Of a stretch of DNA of 64,000 nucleotides, positions 34,668-43,405 are shown piece after piece. Positions within the stretch are counted from its first letter, which is position 1. Every line of letters begins with the position of its first letter. The stretch is taken from contig NZ_LJSD01000011.1 of assembly GCF_001303895.1 (NCBI RefSeq), positions 756,409 through 820,408 of the forward strand, in the 5' to 3' direction. Under the pieces are notes generated by a model. The model did no database searches. It was not told the DNA's origin and was given only the letters and a program-made list of their open reading frames with translations. The stretch comes from Mesorhizobium sp. 1M-11. Lineage in GTDB: Bacteria > Pseudomonadota > Alphaproteobacteria > Rhizobiales > Rhizobiaceae. The position numbers and the translations under genes were made by a program.

Positions 34668-34692
34668 TAACCCTACAAAATTCGTAGACTAA
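34668..34692 (-). promoter_or_regulatory. Conserved 25-bp element upstream of the dioxygenase-metY operon
   Basis: This copy contains the inverted repeat CTAC-N7-GTAG, and matches the element at 30579-30603 at 21 of 25 positions. It lies about 130 bases ahead of the GTG start and about 40 bases past the end of fixS. Presence at the head of both sulfur-related transcription units, and nowhere else that I could find in the window, argues for a shared regulator. Confidence 0.6.
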
Positions 34693-34731
34693 AGAGGCCG
34701 AACCCGCATGACGCCCGAAACGCCAACGGCA

Positions 34732-34887
34732 TCACGTCTGATCGGCGCGCTCATCATCGATGAGGATGCGCTCCGCACTGCCGTCAAGATCCTCGTACTG
34801 GCCACTGCGCAACGCCCACAGGAAGGCAACGAGGCCGGCCGCACCGAGAAAAAGCGCCACCGGGATGAGGACGATGAGATTGCTCAT
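34732..34887 (-). CDS. fixS: Cytochrome cbb3 oxidase maturation protein FixS/CcoS
   Basis: This gene gives a 51-residue protein with one membrane segment (LIVLIPVALFLGAAGLVAFLW in parts) followed by RSGQYEDLDG, the conserved CcoS signature. The ATG at 34887 overlaps the fixI stop by 4 bases. CcoS is needed to insert cofactors into cbb3 oxidase during assembly in the inner membrane. It is the last gene of fixGHIS and ends 40 bases before the sulfur-related element, so the two clusters abut. Confidence 0.9.
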   Translation of the reverse strand: MSNLIVLIPVALFLGAAGLVAFLWALRSGQYEDLDGSAERILIDDERADQT

Positions 34888-37148
34888 TGCACCGGCCTTT
34901 CGATCAGCCTGGCCGGAACGGCAACACGTGGCTCCTCCTCCGCAACCGAACGGCCGCCGGCAAGCCGCATGGCGTTGGCGATGACGATGATCGACGACAG
35001 CGACATGGCAATCGCTGCAATCAGCGGGGTGACATAGCCGAAGATGGCGATCGGGACTGCGACGAAATTATAGGCGATGGCGAAGGCAAGGTTCTGCCGG
35101 ATCAGCCGGCCTGCCTTGCGGGAAATGTCCAGTGCGAAGGGGATCACCGTGAGGTTTTCACGCAGGAAGACGAAGTCGGCAGCATTGCGGCCGATGTCGG
35201 CGGCAGTCGCCGGTGCCATCGAGACATGGGCGGCAGCCAGGGCAGGTGCATCGTTCAATCCATCGCCAATCATCAGAACCTTGCGACCCTTGTCGGCAAA
35301 CGCCGCGATGCGCGCCACCTTTTCACCCGGCAGCATCCCGGAACGATAGGCATCGATGCCGGCCTGTGCGGCGATTACCTTTGCGTTGGCGCTGTGATCG
35401 CCGGTCAGCATCTCCACCACCAGCCCCTGCCCCGCCAGGTCGGTCACTGTCTCGGCAGCACCCGCACGCAATCGATCCTCGCAGACAAAGCTGGCGCGCA
35501 GAACGCCGTCGCGCGACAGGACCGTACCCACCGCCCCGGCGCCATCCTTCAGTGCCCATTGCGCGCGGCCCAGCCGCCAGACAGAACCATTCATTGACGC
35601 CTCCAGTCCGAAACCCGGCACTTCGCTGACCGCATCCAGAAGGTGAGGCTGCATCGACGCGCCGGGATTGGTTTCCGTGATGGCACGCGCGACGGGATGC
35701 CTGGAATGCGCGGCCAGTTGTGCGGCAATCACCATATCGGCGGGACTTATCCGTTCGACGTTCGCCAGCCTGAGCGCGCCGAGCGTCAAGGTGCCGGTCT
35801 TGTCAAAGAGGACCGTGTCAATGCCGGCGAGCCGCTCCATGGCGGAGCCGTCCTTGACCATGATGCCCTGTTCGAACAGGCGACGGGCGGCCACCACCTG
35901 CACGATCGGCACGGCCAGGCCAAGCGCGCAGGGACAGGTGATGATGAGAACGGCAATGGCGATGATCATCGCCCGATGCCAGTCGCCCGAAACGAGCAGC
36001 CAGCCGAAGAAGGTGAGCAGCGCCGTGAGGTGCACGACCGGCGCATAAAGCGCTGATGCCTTGTCGGCGATACGACGGTAGCGCGCCCGCCCGCCTTCCG
36101 CGGCTTCCATCAGGCGTACCATTTCGGCGAGGAAGGAATCTTTTGCCGCGGCAGTTGCTTCTACCGTCAGCGCGCCGGTGAGGTTCAAGGTACCGGCCTG
36201 CAGCATCGCGCCCTTGTCGACCGTTTCCGGCTCGCTTTCGCCACTGACCAGCGAACGATCGACTTCGGAAGCCCCCTTCATGACCAACGCGTCGACCGGT
36301 ACGCGCTCCCCGGCGGCGACGAGGATCACGTCGCCCCTGGCGATCTCCTCGACCGGCACGTAACTCGGCGTACCGTCGCCGGCAACAACGGTGGCGCCGC
36401 GGGCTGCCAGGCGCCTCAGGCCGCTCACGGCGGTGCGCGCCTTTTCGCGCATGACGTGGTCGAGCGTGCGGCCGATCAACAGGAAAAACAGCAACGAGAC
36501 CGACGCGTCGAAATAAGCATGCGGACCATGGTTGATCGTCTCATAGAGGCTGAGACCGTAGGCGAGCGTGATGCCGATAGCGATCGGCACATCCATGTTC
36601 ATGCGGCCGTGGCTCAGCGCGCTCCAAGCCGAGCGAAAGTAGATGCGGCCGGCGAAGGCGAGCGCGGGGATGGCGATCAGCGCCGAGACCCAGTGGAACA
36701 GGTCGCGCGTCGCATCCGTCGCGCCGGACCAGACCGAGACCGACAACAGCATGATGTTGGTGGCGGCGAAGCCGGCTATCGCAACGGCCCGGATCAATTC
36801 GGCCAGTACAGGATCCTTGCCGTTGTCGTTTTCGCGGTCGAACAGATGCGCCTCGTAGCCGAGTCCGTAGAGCGTCGCGACCAGCGGTGGAAACTCCCCT
36901 TCGCGCAGCCGCACCGAAACCCGCTTGGTCGAGAGGTTCACGCGCGCCCCGACCACGCCCGGCAGTTTCTGCAGGGCGGTCTCGACGGTACGGATGCAGG
37001 CGCCGCAGTGGACGCCGGGGACGGCGAAGTCGACCTGCGCAAGGCCGCCACCAAGCGAACGGCTTGCCAGCCTGACCTCATCGACTGATGGAGCGCCCGA
37101 GCGGTCCAACTCAAGCGAAGATTCGACGCCTGGTGCGCAACAGCTCAT
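34884..37148 (-). CDS. fixI: Copper-transporting P1B-type ATPase FixI/CcoI
   Basis: The 754-residue ATPase has an N-terminal heavy-metal domain with GVHCGACIRTVE (about residues 46-57) preceded by an MSCCAPG start. It also has the transmembrane metal motif TCPCALGLAVP, the phosphorylation loop DKTGTLTLG and the hinge MIGDGLNDAPAL. FixI/CcoI exports copper to the periplasmic side for the CuB centre of cbb3 oxidase. It overlaps fixH upstream and fixS downstream by 4 bases each. CcoI rather than a detoxifying CopA is supported by context. Confidence 0.93.
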   Translation of the reverse strand: MSCCAPGVESSLELDRSGAPSVDEVRLASRSLGGGLAQVDFAVPGVHCGACIRTVETALQKLPGVVGARVNLSTKRVSVRLREGEFPPLVATLYGLGYEAHLFDRENDNGKDPVLAELIRAVAIAGFAATNIMLLSVSVWSGATDATRDLFHWVSALIAIPALAFAGRIYFRSAWSALSHGRMNMDVPIAIGITLAYGLSLYETINHGPHAYFDASVSLLFFLLIGRTLDHVMREKARTAVSGLRRLAARGATVVAGDGTPSYVPVEEIARGDVILVAAGERVPVDALVMKGASEVDRSLVSGESEPETVDKGAMLQAGTLNLTGALTVEATAAAKDSFLAEMVRLMEAAEGGRARYRRIADKASALYAPVVHLTALLTFFGWLLVSGDWHRAMIIAIAVLIITCPCALGLAVPIVQVVAARRLFEQGIMVKDGSAMERLAGIDTVLFDKTGTLTLGALRLANVERISPADMVIAAQLAAHSRHPVARAITETNPGASMQPHLLDAVSEVPGFGLEASMNGSVWRLGRAQWALKDGAGAVGTVLSRDGVLRASFVCEDRLRAGAAETVTDLAGQGLVVEMLTGDHSANAKVIAAQAGIDAYRSGMLPGEKVARIAAFADKGRKVLMIGDGLNDAPALAAAHVSMAPATAADIGRNAADFVFLRENLTVIPFALDISRKAGRLIRQNLAFAIAYNFVAVPIAIFGYVTPLIAAIAMSLSSIIVIANAMRLAGGRSVAEEEPRVAVPARLIERPVQ

Positions 37149-37642
37149 TGAACTGCCCCGTTGCGAACGAACACACGCTGCACCTGCCGATAAGGCAAGG
37201 CGCGGCCGACGTCGGCATCGACCTCAACGATCCAAGCGCCATCACGCACGGCTAGCCGCACGCTGAAGGCTCCGCCCGGTTCCGGCACAAGGTCGATCGT
37301 GCGATCCTCGGCATCGTAAGCGGGATGGCGGAACGCCACCTTCACGCTGGCAGGCAGAACCGGTTTGCCGGCGGCATCGACTAGTGCGTAACGGATCACA
37401 CCATCGGCAACCGTCAGCGTGCCTTGCCAATGCAGCGCCGCCTGTGCGCGTCCCTCCTCCGCCTTCCTGTTGAACTGCTGGCTGGCGACATAGCTGTTCT
37501 GGACGACAAGCCCGGTCCAGCTCGACCGCGCCAGCGTGGCCATCGTCATGTTGACGGCGATGATGACGCCGAAGAAGGTGAGTGTGATCACCAGCATATG
37601 CCGGCCAGTGAACTCGCCGGTGGAGCGACGGCGCATGGTCAT
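37145..37642 (-). CDS. fixH: FixH/CcoH cbb3 oxidase assembly protein
   Basis: The 165-residue protein has one N-terminal membrane segment (MLVITLTFFGVIIAVNMTMA) and a periplasmic beta-rich domain (NSYVASQQFNRKAEE, then GAWIVEVDADVG). This is the FixH pattern. The ATG at 37642 overlaps the fixG stop, and its stop overlaps fixI. CcoH joins the assembling oxidase in the inner membrane. An ATG two codons in (37636) is an alternative start. Confidence 0.9.
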   Translation of the reverse strand: MTMRRRSTGEFTGRHMLVITLTFFGVIIAVNMTMATLARSSWTGLVVQNSYVASQQFNRKAEEGRAQAALHWQGTLTVADGVIRYALVDAAGKPVLPASVKVAFRHPAYDAEDRTIDLVPEPGGAFSVRLAVRDGAWIVEVDADVGRALPYRQVQRVFVRNGAVQ

Positions 37643-39201
37643 CTCGATGCCTCCGGAGCGATGAAGTTGGCGTCGTAGCTGGCGGTCTCGGTGCCCGCGA
37701 CGTCCTTGGCGACGAAACGGAAGGGCGTGCTTCCCGGCCGCATCAGGTCTCGCGGTTGCCGCACAAAGATCTTGAGCGACTTCAACCGGTCCGGCTCGAC
37801 CTCAACGGCGAGCGTTTCGCCTTCCATCGGCTCGATGCCGACTGCATTCATGGCGCCCCCCTGCAAACCTTCCAGCGTGATCCGGATGGTGCGCGGTTCG
37901 GGGATCATGTTGAGCAGCTTGACGGTATAGCCGTTGCGGATGGCGCCATCCGCAAGCACCACGAATTGCGGGTTGCGATCATGCAGGACGTTGAGTTGCA
38001 GCCGTTCGCGCGTCAGCAAGGCATAGAGCATGGCAAGGCCGATCAGCGCCCACACAGCGGTGTAGACGAAGGTGCGCGGCCTGAAGATCTTGCCGAGGTG
38101 GAACTGGGCAACCTTGTCCGCAAGGCGACCGCCCGGCTGTCTGACCAGCGCCGGTTCGATGGCATGCGCGCCGTTGCCTGTAGCGAGCGCCATGTTGGCA
38201 TTGTAGTCATTCAGCGTCGCATAGGCGATGAGGCCACGCTCCTTGCCGATCTTGTCCATGACGCTGTCGCAGGCGTCGATGCAGAGCGCACAGGTGATGC
38301 ATTCGAGCTGCTGGCCATCGCGGATATCGATGCCCATCGGGCAGACTGCGACACAGGCATTGCAGTCGACACAGTCGCCGACGCTCTCGCCGGCCACCGC
38401 CGCTTTCTTGGCATGACGCGAGCGCGGTTCGCCGCGCCAGTCATTGTAGGTGACGGTGAGCGAATTCTCGTCGAGCATCGCGGCCTGGATGCGCGGCCAC
38501 GGGCACATATAGGTGCAGACCTGCTCACGCATCAGCCCGCCGAAGACGTAGGTCGTGGCGGTCAGCACGGCTATGGTCATATAGGCAATGGCAGCCGCCT
38601 GTCCGGTCAGCACTTCGCCGAGCAGCGTCGGCGCATCGGCGAAATAGAAGATCCAGGCGCCACCAGTCGCGATTGCGATGAGCAGCCAGACAGTGTGCTT
38701 AGCCGCGCGCTTGACCATCTTGCTAACCGACCAGGGAGCGCCGTCCAGTTTGATGCGGGCATTGCGGTCGCCCTCGATGGCCCGCTCGACCACCAGGAAG
38801 AGATCCACCCAGACCGTCTGCGGGCAGGTATAGCCGCACCAGGCGCGGCCCACCGTCGAGGTGATCAGGAACAGGCCGATGCCCGCCATCACCAGCAGGC
38901 CGGCGACGAAGAAGAACTCCTGCGGCCAGATCTCGATGAAGAAGAAATAGAAGCGGCGGTTGGCGAGATCGACCAGCACGGCCTGGTCGGGGGCATAGGG
39001 GCCGCGATCCCAGCGCAGCCATGGCGTCAAATAGTAGATGCCCAGCGTGATCGCCATGACGATCCACTTGAAGCGGCGGAACTGGCCGGAAGCACGCTTG
39101 GGAAAGATCTTCTTGCGCGCCGCATAGAGAGGTTGGCGGACCCTGGCGGAATTGACCGCCTCCGCTTCCAGCCGTTCGACCTCTCCAACATCAAGCATCA
39201 C
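37639..39201 (-). CDS. fixG: FixG/CcoG membrane iron-sulfur protein
   Basis: The 520-residue protein has five or six membrane segments. CGYTCPQTVW lies near residue 125, the ferredoxin clusters are CVDCNACVAVCPMG and CITCALCIDAC (about residues 270-315), and an immunoglobulin-like C-terminal domain ends the protein. CcoG has been linked to Cu(II) reduction for cbb3 oxidase. It is the first gene of fixGHIS. The FNR/FixK box at 39251-39264 sits 50 bases upstream, which would place its centre near -41 of a promoter. Confidence 0.93.
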   Translation of the reverse strand: MMLDVGEVERLEAEAVNSARVRQPLYAARKKIFPKRASGQFRRFKWIVMAITLGIYYLTPWLRWDRGPYAPDQAVLVDLANRRFYFFFIEIWPQEFFFVAGLLVMAGIGLFLITSTVGRAWCGYTCPQTVWVDLFLVVERAIEGDRNARIKLDGAPWSVSKMVKRAAKHTVWLLIAIATGGAWIFYFADAPTLLGEVLTGQAAAIAYMTIAVLTATTYVFGGLMREQVCTYMCPWPRIQAAMLDENSLTVTYNDWRGEPRSRHAKKAAVAGESVGDCVDCNACVAVCPMGIDIRDGQQLECITCALCIDACDSVMDKIGKERGLIAYATLNDYNANMALATGNGAHAIEPALVRQPGGRLADKVAQFHLGKIFRPRTFVYTAVWALIGLAMLYALLTRERLQLNVLHDRNPQFVVLADGAIRNGYTVKLLNMIPEPRTIRITLEGLQGGAMNAVGIEPMEGETLAVEVEPDRLKSLKIFVRQPRDLMRPGSTPFRFVAKDVAGTETASYDANFIAPEASR

Positions 39202-39250
39202 GCATTCCCACGCTTCTCACCCTGCATGCGCCTGCCAGGGCGGATTTGCC

Positions 39251-39264
39251 TTGACCGAGATCAA
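39251..39264. promoter_or_regulatory. FNR/FixK box (anaerobox) for fixGHIS
   Basis: TTGACCGAGATCAA matches TTGAY-N4-RTCAA. Its centre lies about 57 bases upstream of the fixG ATG, which fits class II activation by FnrN or FixK under low oxygen. Confidence 0.8.
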
Positions 39265-39280
39265 GTGGTCGATGTGCTGT

Positions 39281-39306
39281 CGGGACCCGCCTTTCGGCGG
39301 GTCCCG
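39281..39306 (-). terminator. Stem-loop after fixNOQP
   Basis: CGGGACCCGCC and GGCGGGTCCCG form a perfect 11-bp stem with a TTTC loop, 38 bases after the fixP stop. On the minus strand no T-run follows, so it is either a weak terminator or an mRNA 3' stabiliser. It separates fixNOQP from the fixG promoter. Confidence 0.55.
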
Positions 39307-39343
39307 TCGCTGGGCCCCAAGGGGAACAGATTTTAGGCGGACC

Positions 39344-40207
39344 CTATTCCCCTCCCCCCAGCGAATGCACATAGACAGCCAGTTCCTTGACCTTGACGTC
39401 GCCCAGGCGTGCGCCCCAGGCAGGCATCACGCCGTTTTTCGGCGCTCGCACCTGCTGGGCGATAGCCCGTTCGCCGGAGCCGTAGAGCCAGATCGCGTCG
39501 GTCAGGTCCGGAGCGCCGAGGTCGCGATTGCCCTTGGCGTTGGCGCCATGACAGGCGGCGCAGTTGTCGGCGAAGACCTTGGCGCCGGGCTCCACCTTTG
39601 CCGGATCACTGACCGGCCCCGACAGGCTCGCCACATAGGCGCTGACATCGCCGATCTGGCCGGGGTTGAGCATTTCGGCGAAGGCCGGCATCTCCGAAGT
39701 GCGAGTGTCCGGATCGTCGACGAAGCGGATGCCGTGAACGATCGTCTTGTGGATCTGATCGGCCGAACCGCCCCACAGCCATTCGTCGTCATTGAGGTTG
39801 GGGAAACCGGGCGAGCCTTGCGCGCCCGAACCATGGCACTGCACGCAGTTGACGCGGAAGGTCGCTGCCCCAGCGGCGGTGGCGAAATCGCGCAGGCTGC
39901 CGTCAGCCTCGATCTCATCCACCGATTTCGCCTTGATCGCGGCGATGTATTTTTCCTGGGCGGCGCTGGCCGCGGCCAGCTCCTGCTTGACCTCGCCCCG
40001 GCTCGAATAGTCGAGCACGCCCCTGGTTGCCGATGTCAGAAGCGGCCAGGCGGGATAGGCGACGGTGTAGCCGATCGCCCAGATCACCGTTGCGTAGAAC
40101 GTCCACAACCACCAGCGCGGCATCGGGTTGTCGAGTTCGCGGATGCCGTCCCATTCGTGGCCGGTGGTCGAAACGCCGGAAACCTCATCGATGTGTTTTT
40201 CGGTCAT
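39344..40207 (-). CDS. fixP: Cytochrome cbb3 oxidase subunit FixP/CcoP (dihaem cytochrome c)
   Basis: The 287-residue membrane-anchored protein has one N-terminal TM (WWLWTFYATVIWAIGYTV) and two haem c motifs, CVQCHGSG and CAACHGAN, each in a cytochrome c domain with a later Met. It passes electrons from cytochrome c to FixO and FixN on the periplasmic side. The ATG at 40207 overlaps the fixQ stop. DNWEWDG-like CcoP N-terminal residues appear as GHEWDGIRELDNPMPRWW. Confidence 0.95.
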   Translation of the reverse strand: MTEKHIDEVSGVSTTGHEWDGIRELDNPMPRWWLWTFYATVIWAIGYTVAYPAWPLLTSATRGVLDYSSRGEVKQELAAASAAQEKYIAAIKAKSVDEIEADGSLRDFATAAGAATFRVNCVQCHGSGAQGSPGFPNLNDDEWLWGGSADQIHKTIVHGIRFVDDPDTRTSEMPAFAEMLNPGQIGDVSAYVASLSGPVSDPAKVEPGAKVFADNCAACHGANAKGNRDLGAPDLTDAIWLYGSGERAIAQQVRAPKNGVMPAWGARLGDVKVKELAVYVHSLGGGE

Positions 40208-40362
40208 GGCTTGTCGTCCTCGAACGGGATCCTGGCTGCGGCGTCGGCGTGCGTCTTGCTGCCGGGGCGAAGGGTGAAGAGCACCACGCCGACAAAGAAG
40301 ACGGTCATGCCGAGCAGACCCCAGCTGTCGGCGAAGTGGCGCATGGCGGTGTAGGTTTCCAT
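40204..40362 (-). CDS. fixQ: Cytochrome cbb3 oxidase small subunit FixQ/CcoQ
   Basis: The 52-residue protein has one membrane segment (WGLLGMTVFFVGVVLFTLRP) and begins METYTAMRHFADS, typical of FixQ. It is too short for ordinary ORF cut-offs but sits exactly in the fixNOQP order, 12 bases after fixO and overlapping fixP by 4 bases. CcoQ stabilises the oxidase complex. Confidence 0.92.
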   Translation of the reverse strand: METYTAMRHFADSWGLLGMTVFFVGVVLFTLRPGSKTHADAAARIPFEDDKP

Positions 40363-40374
40363 CTCGCGCCCCCG

Positions 40375-41106
40375 TCAGCGGTAGCCGGCGGCTTCATCAT
40401 AGGTCGAGAAATCGACCAGCGTGCCGAGCATCTGCAGATAGGCGACCAGCGCATCCATCTCGCTCACCTGCTGCGGGTTGCCATCGAAGTCACCTGTTTT
40501 GGCCTTCGGATAGCGTTTGGTGAGAGCCGAGGTGTCGGCATTGGGGTTGGCCTGGGCGACAAGATCGACTTCTGCGTTGTCGATCATCTCCTGCGTATAG
40601 GGGACGCCGACATCGATATTGGCGACGAGCTGCGTGGAGAAGCCCTTCGGCGACAGCGGCACGGTCTTCAGGAAGGCGTAGCGCGGCATGATCGATTCCG
40701 GCACCACCGAGCGCGGGTCGGTGAGATGCTGGACATGCCATTCATTGGAATAGCGGTCGCCGACGCGAGCAAGGTCCGGCCCGGTACGCTTCGAGCCCCA
40801 TTGGAAGGGATGGTCGTACATGGACTCCGCCGCCAGGCTGTAGTGGCCGTAGCGCTCGACCTCATCACGGAAAGGCCGGATCATCTGGCTGTGGCAGAGA
40901 TAGCAGCCCTCGCGGATGTAGATATTGCGGCCCGCCAGTTCCAGCGGCGAGTAGGGCCGCATGCCTTCCACCTTCTCGATGGTGTTCTCGAGATAGAACA
41001 GGGGCGCGATCTCGACGATGCCGCCGATGGTGACGACCAGGAACGAGCCGACGAGCAGCAGCGTCGCGTTGCGCTCGATGAGCGCGTGTTTGTCCATCAA
41101 AGCCAT
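40375..41106 (-). CDS. fixO: Cytochrome cbb3 oxidase subunit FixO/CcoO (monohaem cytochrome c)
   Basis: The 243-residue protein has one N-terminal TM ([18 protein letters not shown]) and a single haem c motif [12 protein letters not shown] near residue 72, with a downstream Met ligand region ([10 protein letters not shown]). It is a core cbb3 subunit. It follows fixN by 10 bases and is the second gene of the operon. Confidence 0.95.
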   Translation of the reverse strand: MALMDKHALIERNATLLLVGSFLVVTIGGIVEIAPLFYLENTIEKVEGMRPYSPLELAGRNIYIREGCYLCHSQMIRPFRDEVERYGHYSLAAESMYDHPFQWGSKRTGPDLARVGDRYSNEWHVQHLTDPRSVVPESIMPRYAFLKTVPLSPKGFSTQLVANIDVGVPYTQEMIDNAEVDLVAQANPNADTSALTKRYPKAKTGDFDGNPQQVSEMDALVAYLQMLGTLVDFSTYDEAAGYR

Positions 41107-41116
41107 GTGAGAACTC

Positions 41117-42727
41117 CTATTCGGCCGGCTGCAGGGCGGGTGCGGTGCCGGTGGTCGGCACCTCCTCGCGCTGGTGACCGCGGATGGTCATGAAGATGTT
41201 CCAGGCCATGATCACCACGCCGGAGAGGTAGAGTGCCCCGCCGAAGGCGCGCATCACGTAGTAGGGGTGCATGGCGGCGACGGACTCGGCGAACGAATAG
41301 ACCAGGAAGCCTTGCTCATCGTATTCGCGCCACATCAGGCCCTGCATGATGCCCGACACCCACATGGACGCGGCGTAGATGACGATGCCGAGCGTCGCCA
41401 GCCAGAAATGCCAGTTGACCATGCGCACGGAATAGAGGCGTTCGCGGTTCCACAGGCGCGGCACCATGAAATAGACCGCCCCGAAGGAGATCAGCCCGTT
41501 CCAGCCGAGCGCGCCGGAATGCACATGGCCGATGGTCCAGTCGGTATAGTGGGACAGCGAGTTGACGGCCTTGATCGACATCATCGGCCCCTCGAAAGTG
41601 GCCATGCCGTAGAAGGCCACCGCCGTCACCATCATGCGGACGATCGGGTCGGTGCGCAGCTTGTCCCAGGCGCCGGACAGCGTCATCAGGCCGTTGATCA
41701 TGCCGCCCCAGGACGGCATCCACAGCATGATCGAGAACACCATGCCCAAGGTCTGCGCCCAGTCGGGCAGCGCGGTGTAGTGCAGGTGATGCGGCCCGGC
41801 CCAGATGTACATGAAGATCAGGGACCAGAAGTGGATGATCGACAGCCGGTAGGAATAGACCGGCCGGTTCACCTGCTTGGGGATGAAATAATACATCATG
41901 CCGAGGAAGCCGGCGGTGAGGAAGAAACCGACGGCGTTGTGGCCGTACCACCATTGCGTCAGCGCATCCTGCACGCCGGAGAACAGCGAGTAGCTTTTCG
42001 ATCCGACGAATGAGGCCGGCACCGCCAGATTGTTGACCACGTGCAGCATCGCGATGGTCACGATGAAGGACAGATAGAACCAGTTGGCGACGTAGATATG
42101 CGGTTCCTTGCGCTTCAGGATCGTGCCGAGGAAGACTGTCAGGTAGGCGACCCAGACGACGGTGAGGAACAGGTCGATGTACCATTCCGGCTCTGCGTAT
42201 TCGCGGCTCTGGGTGATCCCTAGCAGATAGCCGGTGGCGGCCATGACGATGAAGAGCTGATAGCCCCAGAAGACGTACCAGGCGAGATTGCCACCGAAGA
42301 GGCGCGCACGGCAGGTACGCTGCACGACATAGAAGGAGGTCGCGATCAGCGCGTTGCCGCCGAAGGCGAAGATGACCGCCGAAGTATGCAGTGGCCGCAT
42401 GCGGCCGAAATTGAACCAGGGCTCCAGGTTGAGGTCCGGAAAGGCCAGCTGCAGCGCGATGACGACGCCGACCAACAGCCCGACCACCGCCCAGAACACG
42501 GTCGCGATGGCGCCGTAGCGAATGGGGCCATCCATATAGGCGGACTGATCCACCGGCTGTTCCGGCTCGAAACTGACATTGCGCAAGAGCACGATGGTGC
42601 CGATGGCCAGCACGGCGAACAGCACCCACATATGCGCGCGGAACGGAGCGTCGGCAGCGAAGCCCGCGCCGAGCAACGCCAGGAACGTCGCCAGGCTCAT
42701 CCAAGCAATTTCGGCTCCATATCTCAT
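41117..42727 (-). CDS. fixN: Cytochrome cbb3 oxidase catalytic subunit FixN/CcoN
   Basis: The 536-residue haem-copper oxidase subunit has about twelve TMs. The His residues expected for haem b, haem b3 and CuB are seen in [25 protein letters not shown] and [12 protein letters not shown]. The [12 protein letters not shown] stretch holds the Tyr typical of C-family oxidases. ATG 42727 (MRYGAEIAW) is preferred over ATG 42748 because GAGGG lies 8 bases upstream. High-affinity oxygen reduction by this enzyme supports microaerobic growth and, in rhizobia, nodule respiration. An FNR/FixK box lies upstream at 42811. Confidence 0.95.
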   Translation of the reverse strand: MRYGAEIAWMSLATFLALLGAGFAADAPFRAHMWVLFAVLAIGTIVLLRNVSFEPEQPVDQSAYMDGPIRYGAIATVFWAVVGLLVGVVIALQLAFPDLNLEPWFNFGRMRPLHTSAVIFAFGGNALIATSFYVVQRTCRARLFGGNLAWYVFWGYQLFIVMAATGYLLGITQSREYAEPEWYIDLFLTVVWVAYLTVFLGTILKRKEPHIYVANWFYLSFIVTIAMLHVVNNLAVPASFVGSKSYSLFSGVQDALTQWWYGHNAVGFFLTAGFLGMMYYFIPKQVNRPVYSYRLSIIHFWSLIFMYIWAGPHHLHYTALPDWAQTLGMVFSIMLWMPSWGGMINGLMTLSGAWDKLRTDPIVRMMVTAVAFYGMATFEGPMMSIKAVNSLSHYTDWTIGHVHSGALGWNGLISFGAVYFMVPRLWNRERLYSVRMVNWHFWLATLGIVIYAASMWVSGIMQGLMWREYDEQGFLVYSFAESVAAMHPYYVMRAFGGALYLSGVVIMAWNIFMTIRGHQREEVPTTGTAPALQPAE

Positions 42728-42810
42728 CGAGCGATCCCTCGGTACCATCGAGACTGCATCCCCATGCGGTCTTTCCTGCCTCCGTTTCCGACAAAGCGAG
42801 AGTGCCCGCC

Positions 42811-42824
42811 TTGATCCAGGTCAA
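42811..42824. promoter_or_regulatory. FNR/FixK box for fixNOQP
   Basis: TTGATCCAGGTCAA matches the anaerobox pattern with one change in the right half. Its centre is about 90 bases from the fixN ATG. It lies between fixN and the divergent hemerythrin-like gene, so it could control both. Confidence 0.8.
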
Positions 42825-42941
42825 AGCCGCGCGAAGCGCTTCTTGTCAGTCTTGACGGCTGGACAAGGGTGCGGAGGACGGTCTGTGCGGGGTGAACGAC
42901 AGTTGAGAACGAAGGTGGCCCACGAGCCACCTGCGCCGCAC

Positions 42942-43385
42942 ATGGAAGGAAGAAAACCGCTGGAAGCCAGGCGCCCTGCGCTGGTCATGCGGCATGTCCA
43001 TGAAAACAAGCTCGCGCTCTGCGTGGCGCTCGAGGCAGTAGCCGACGCTCTGCCCGAAAGCGTATGCCGGGCCGAATGTCTGCGCATAGCCAGCCTGCTG
43101 GTGCCGCTGCTACGCGAGGCGCATGCTTACGAGGACGATGTGATCTTTCCGGCGTACGCAGCGGCTGCGCCGGATGCCGATCTGACCATCCAGCGCCTGC
43201 GTGTCGAGCATGTCGAGGATGAGAGCTTTGCCGACGAAGTGACCGAGATCCTGCTGGCCGTCGGCCATGGCGAACCGATCGCGAATGCCGAAGCCATGGG
43301 CTTCATGCTGCGGGGACTTTTCGAAACCCTGCGGCGCCACATCGCCTTCGAGCGGGAGCATGTTCTGCCGGCTATCCTCGGCTGA
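42942..43385 (+). CDS. Hemerythrin-like (HHE) domain protein
   Basis: The 147-residue, largely helical protein has spaced His/Glu residues of the hemerythrin type (VMRHVHENKLAL, LREAHAYEDDVIFPAY, LRVEHVEDESFADE, LRRHIAFEREHVLPAIL), suitable for a di-iron site. Start choice is unsure: ATG 42942 has no clear ribosome-binding site, while in-frame TTG 42903 has GGGGTGA ahead of it. It sits divergent to fixN and convergent to fnrN, which suggests a role in oxygen, nitric oxide or iron sensing under microaerobic conditions. Confidence 0.75.
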   Translation: MEGRKPLEARRPALVMRHVHENKLALCVALEAVADALPESVCRAECLRIASLLVPLLREAHAYEDDVIFPAYAAAAPDADLTIQRLRVEHVEDESFADEVTEILLAVGHGEPIANAEAMGFMLRGLFETLRRHIAFEREHVLPAILG

Positions 43386-43405
43386 TACCGGCACATCGAC
43401 ACGTC

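Noticed and set aside
37756..39336. 526-codon open frame on the plus strand across fixG
   Set aside because: It lies opposite fixG, whose iron-sulfur motifs are clear, and encodes no recognisable domain.
42843..42866. TTGTC...GACAA inverted repeat near the hemerythrin-like gene
   Set aside because: The 14-base spacer is too long for an FNR or FixK site and a full box already lies 19 bases away; probably chance.
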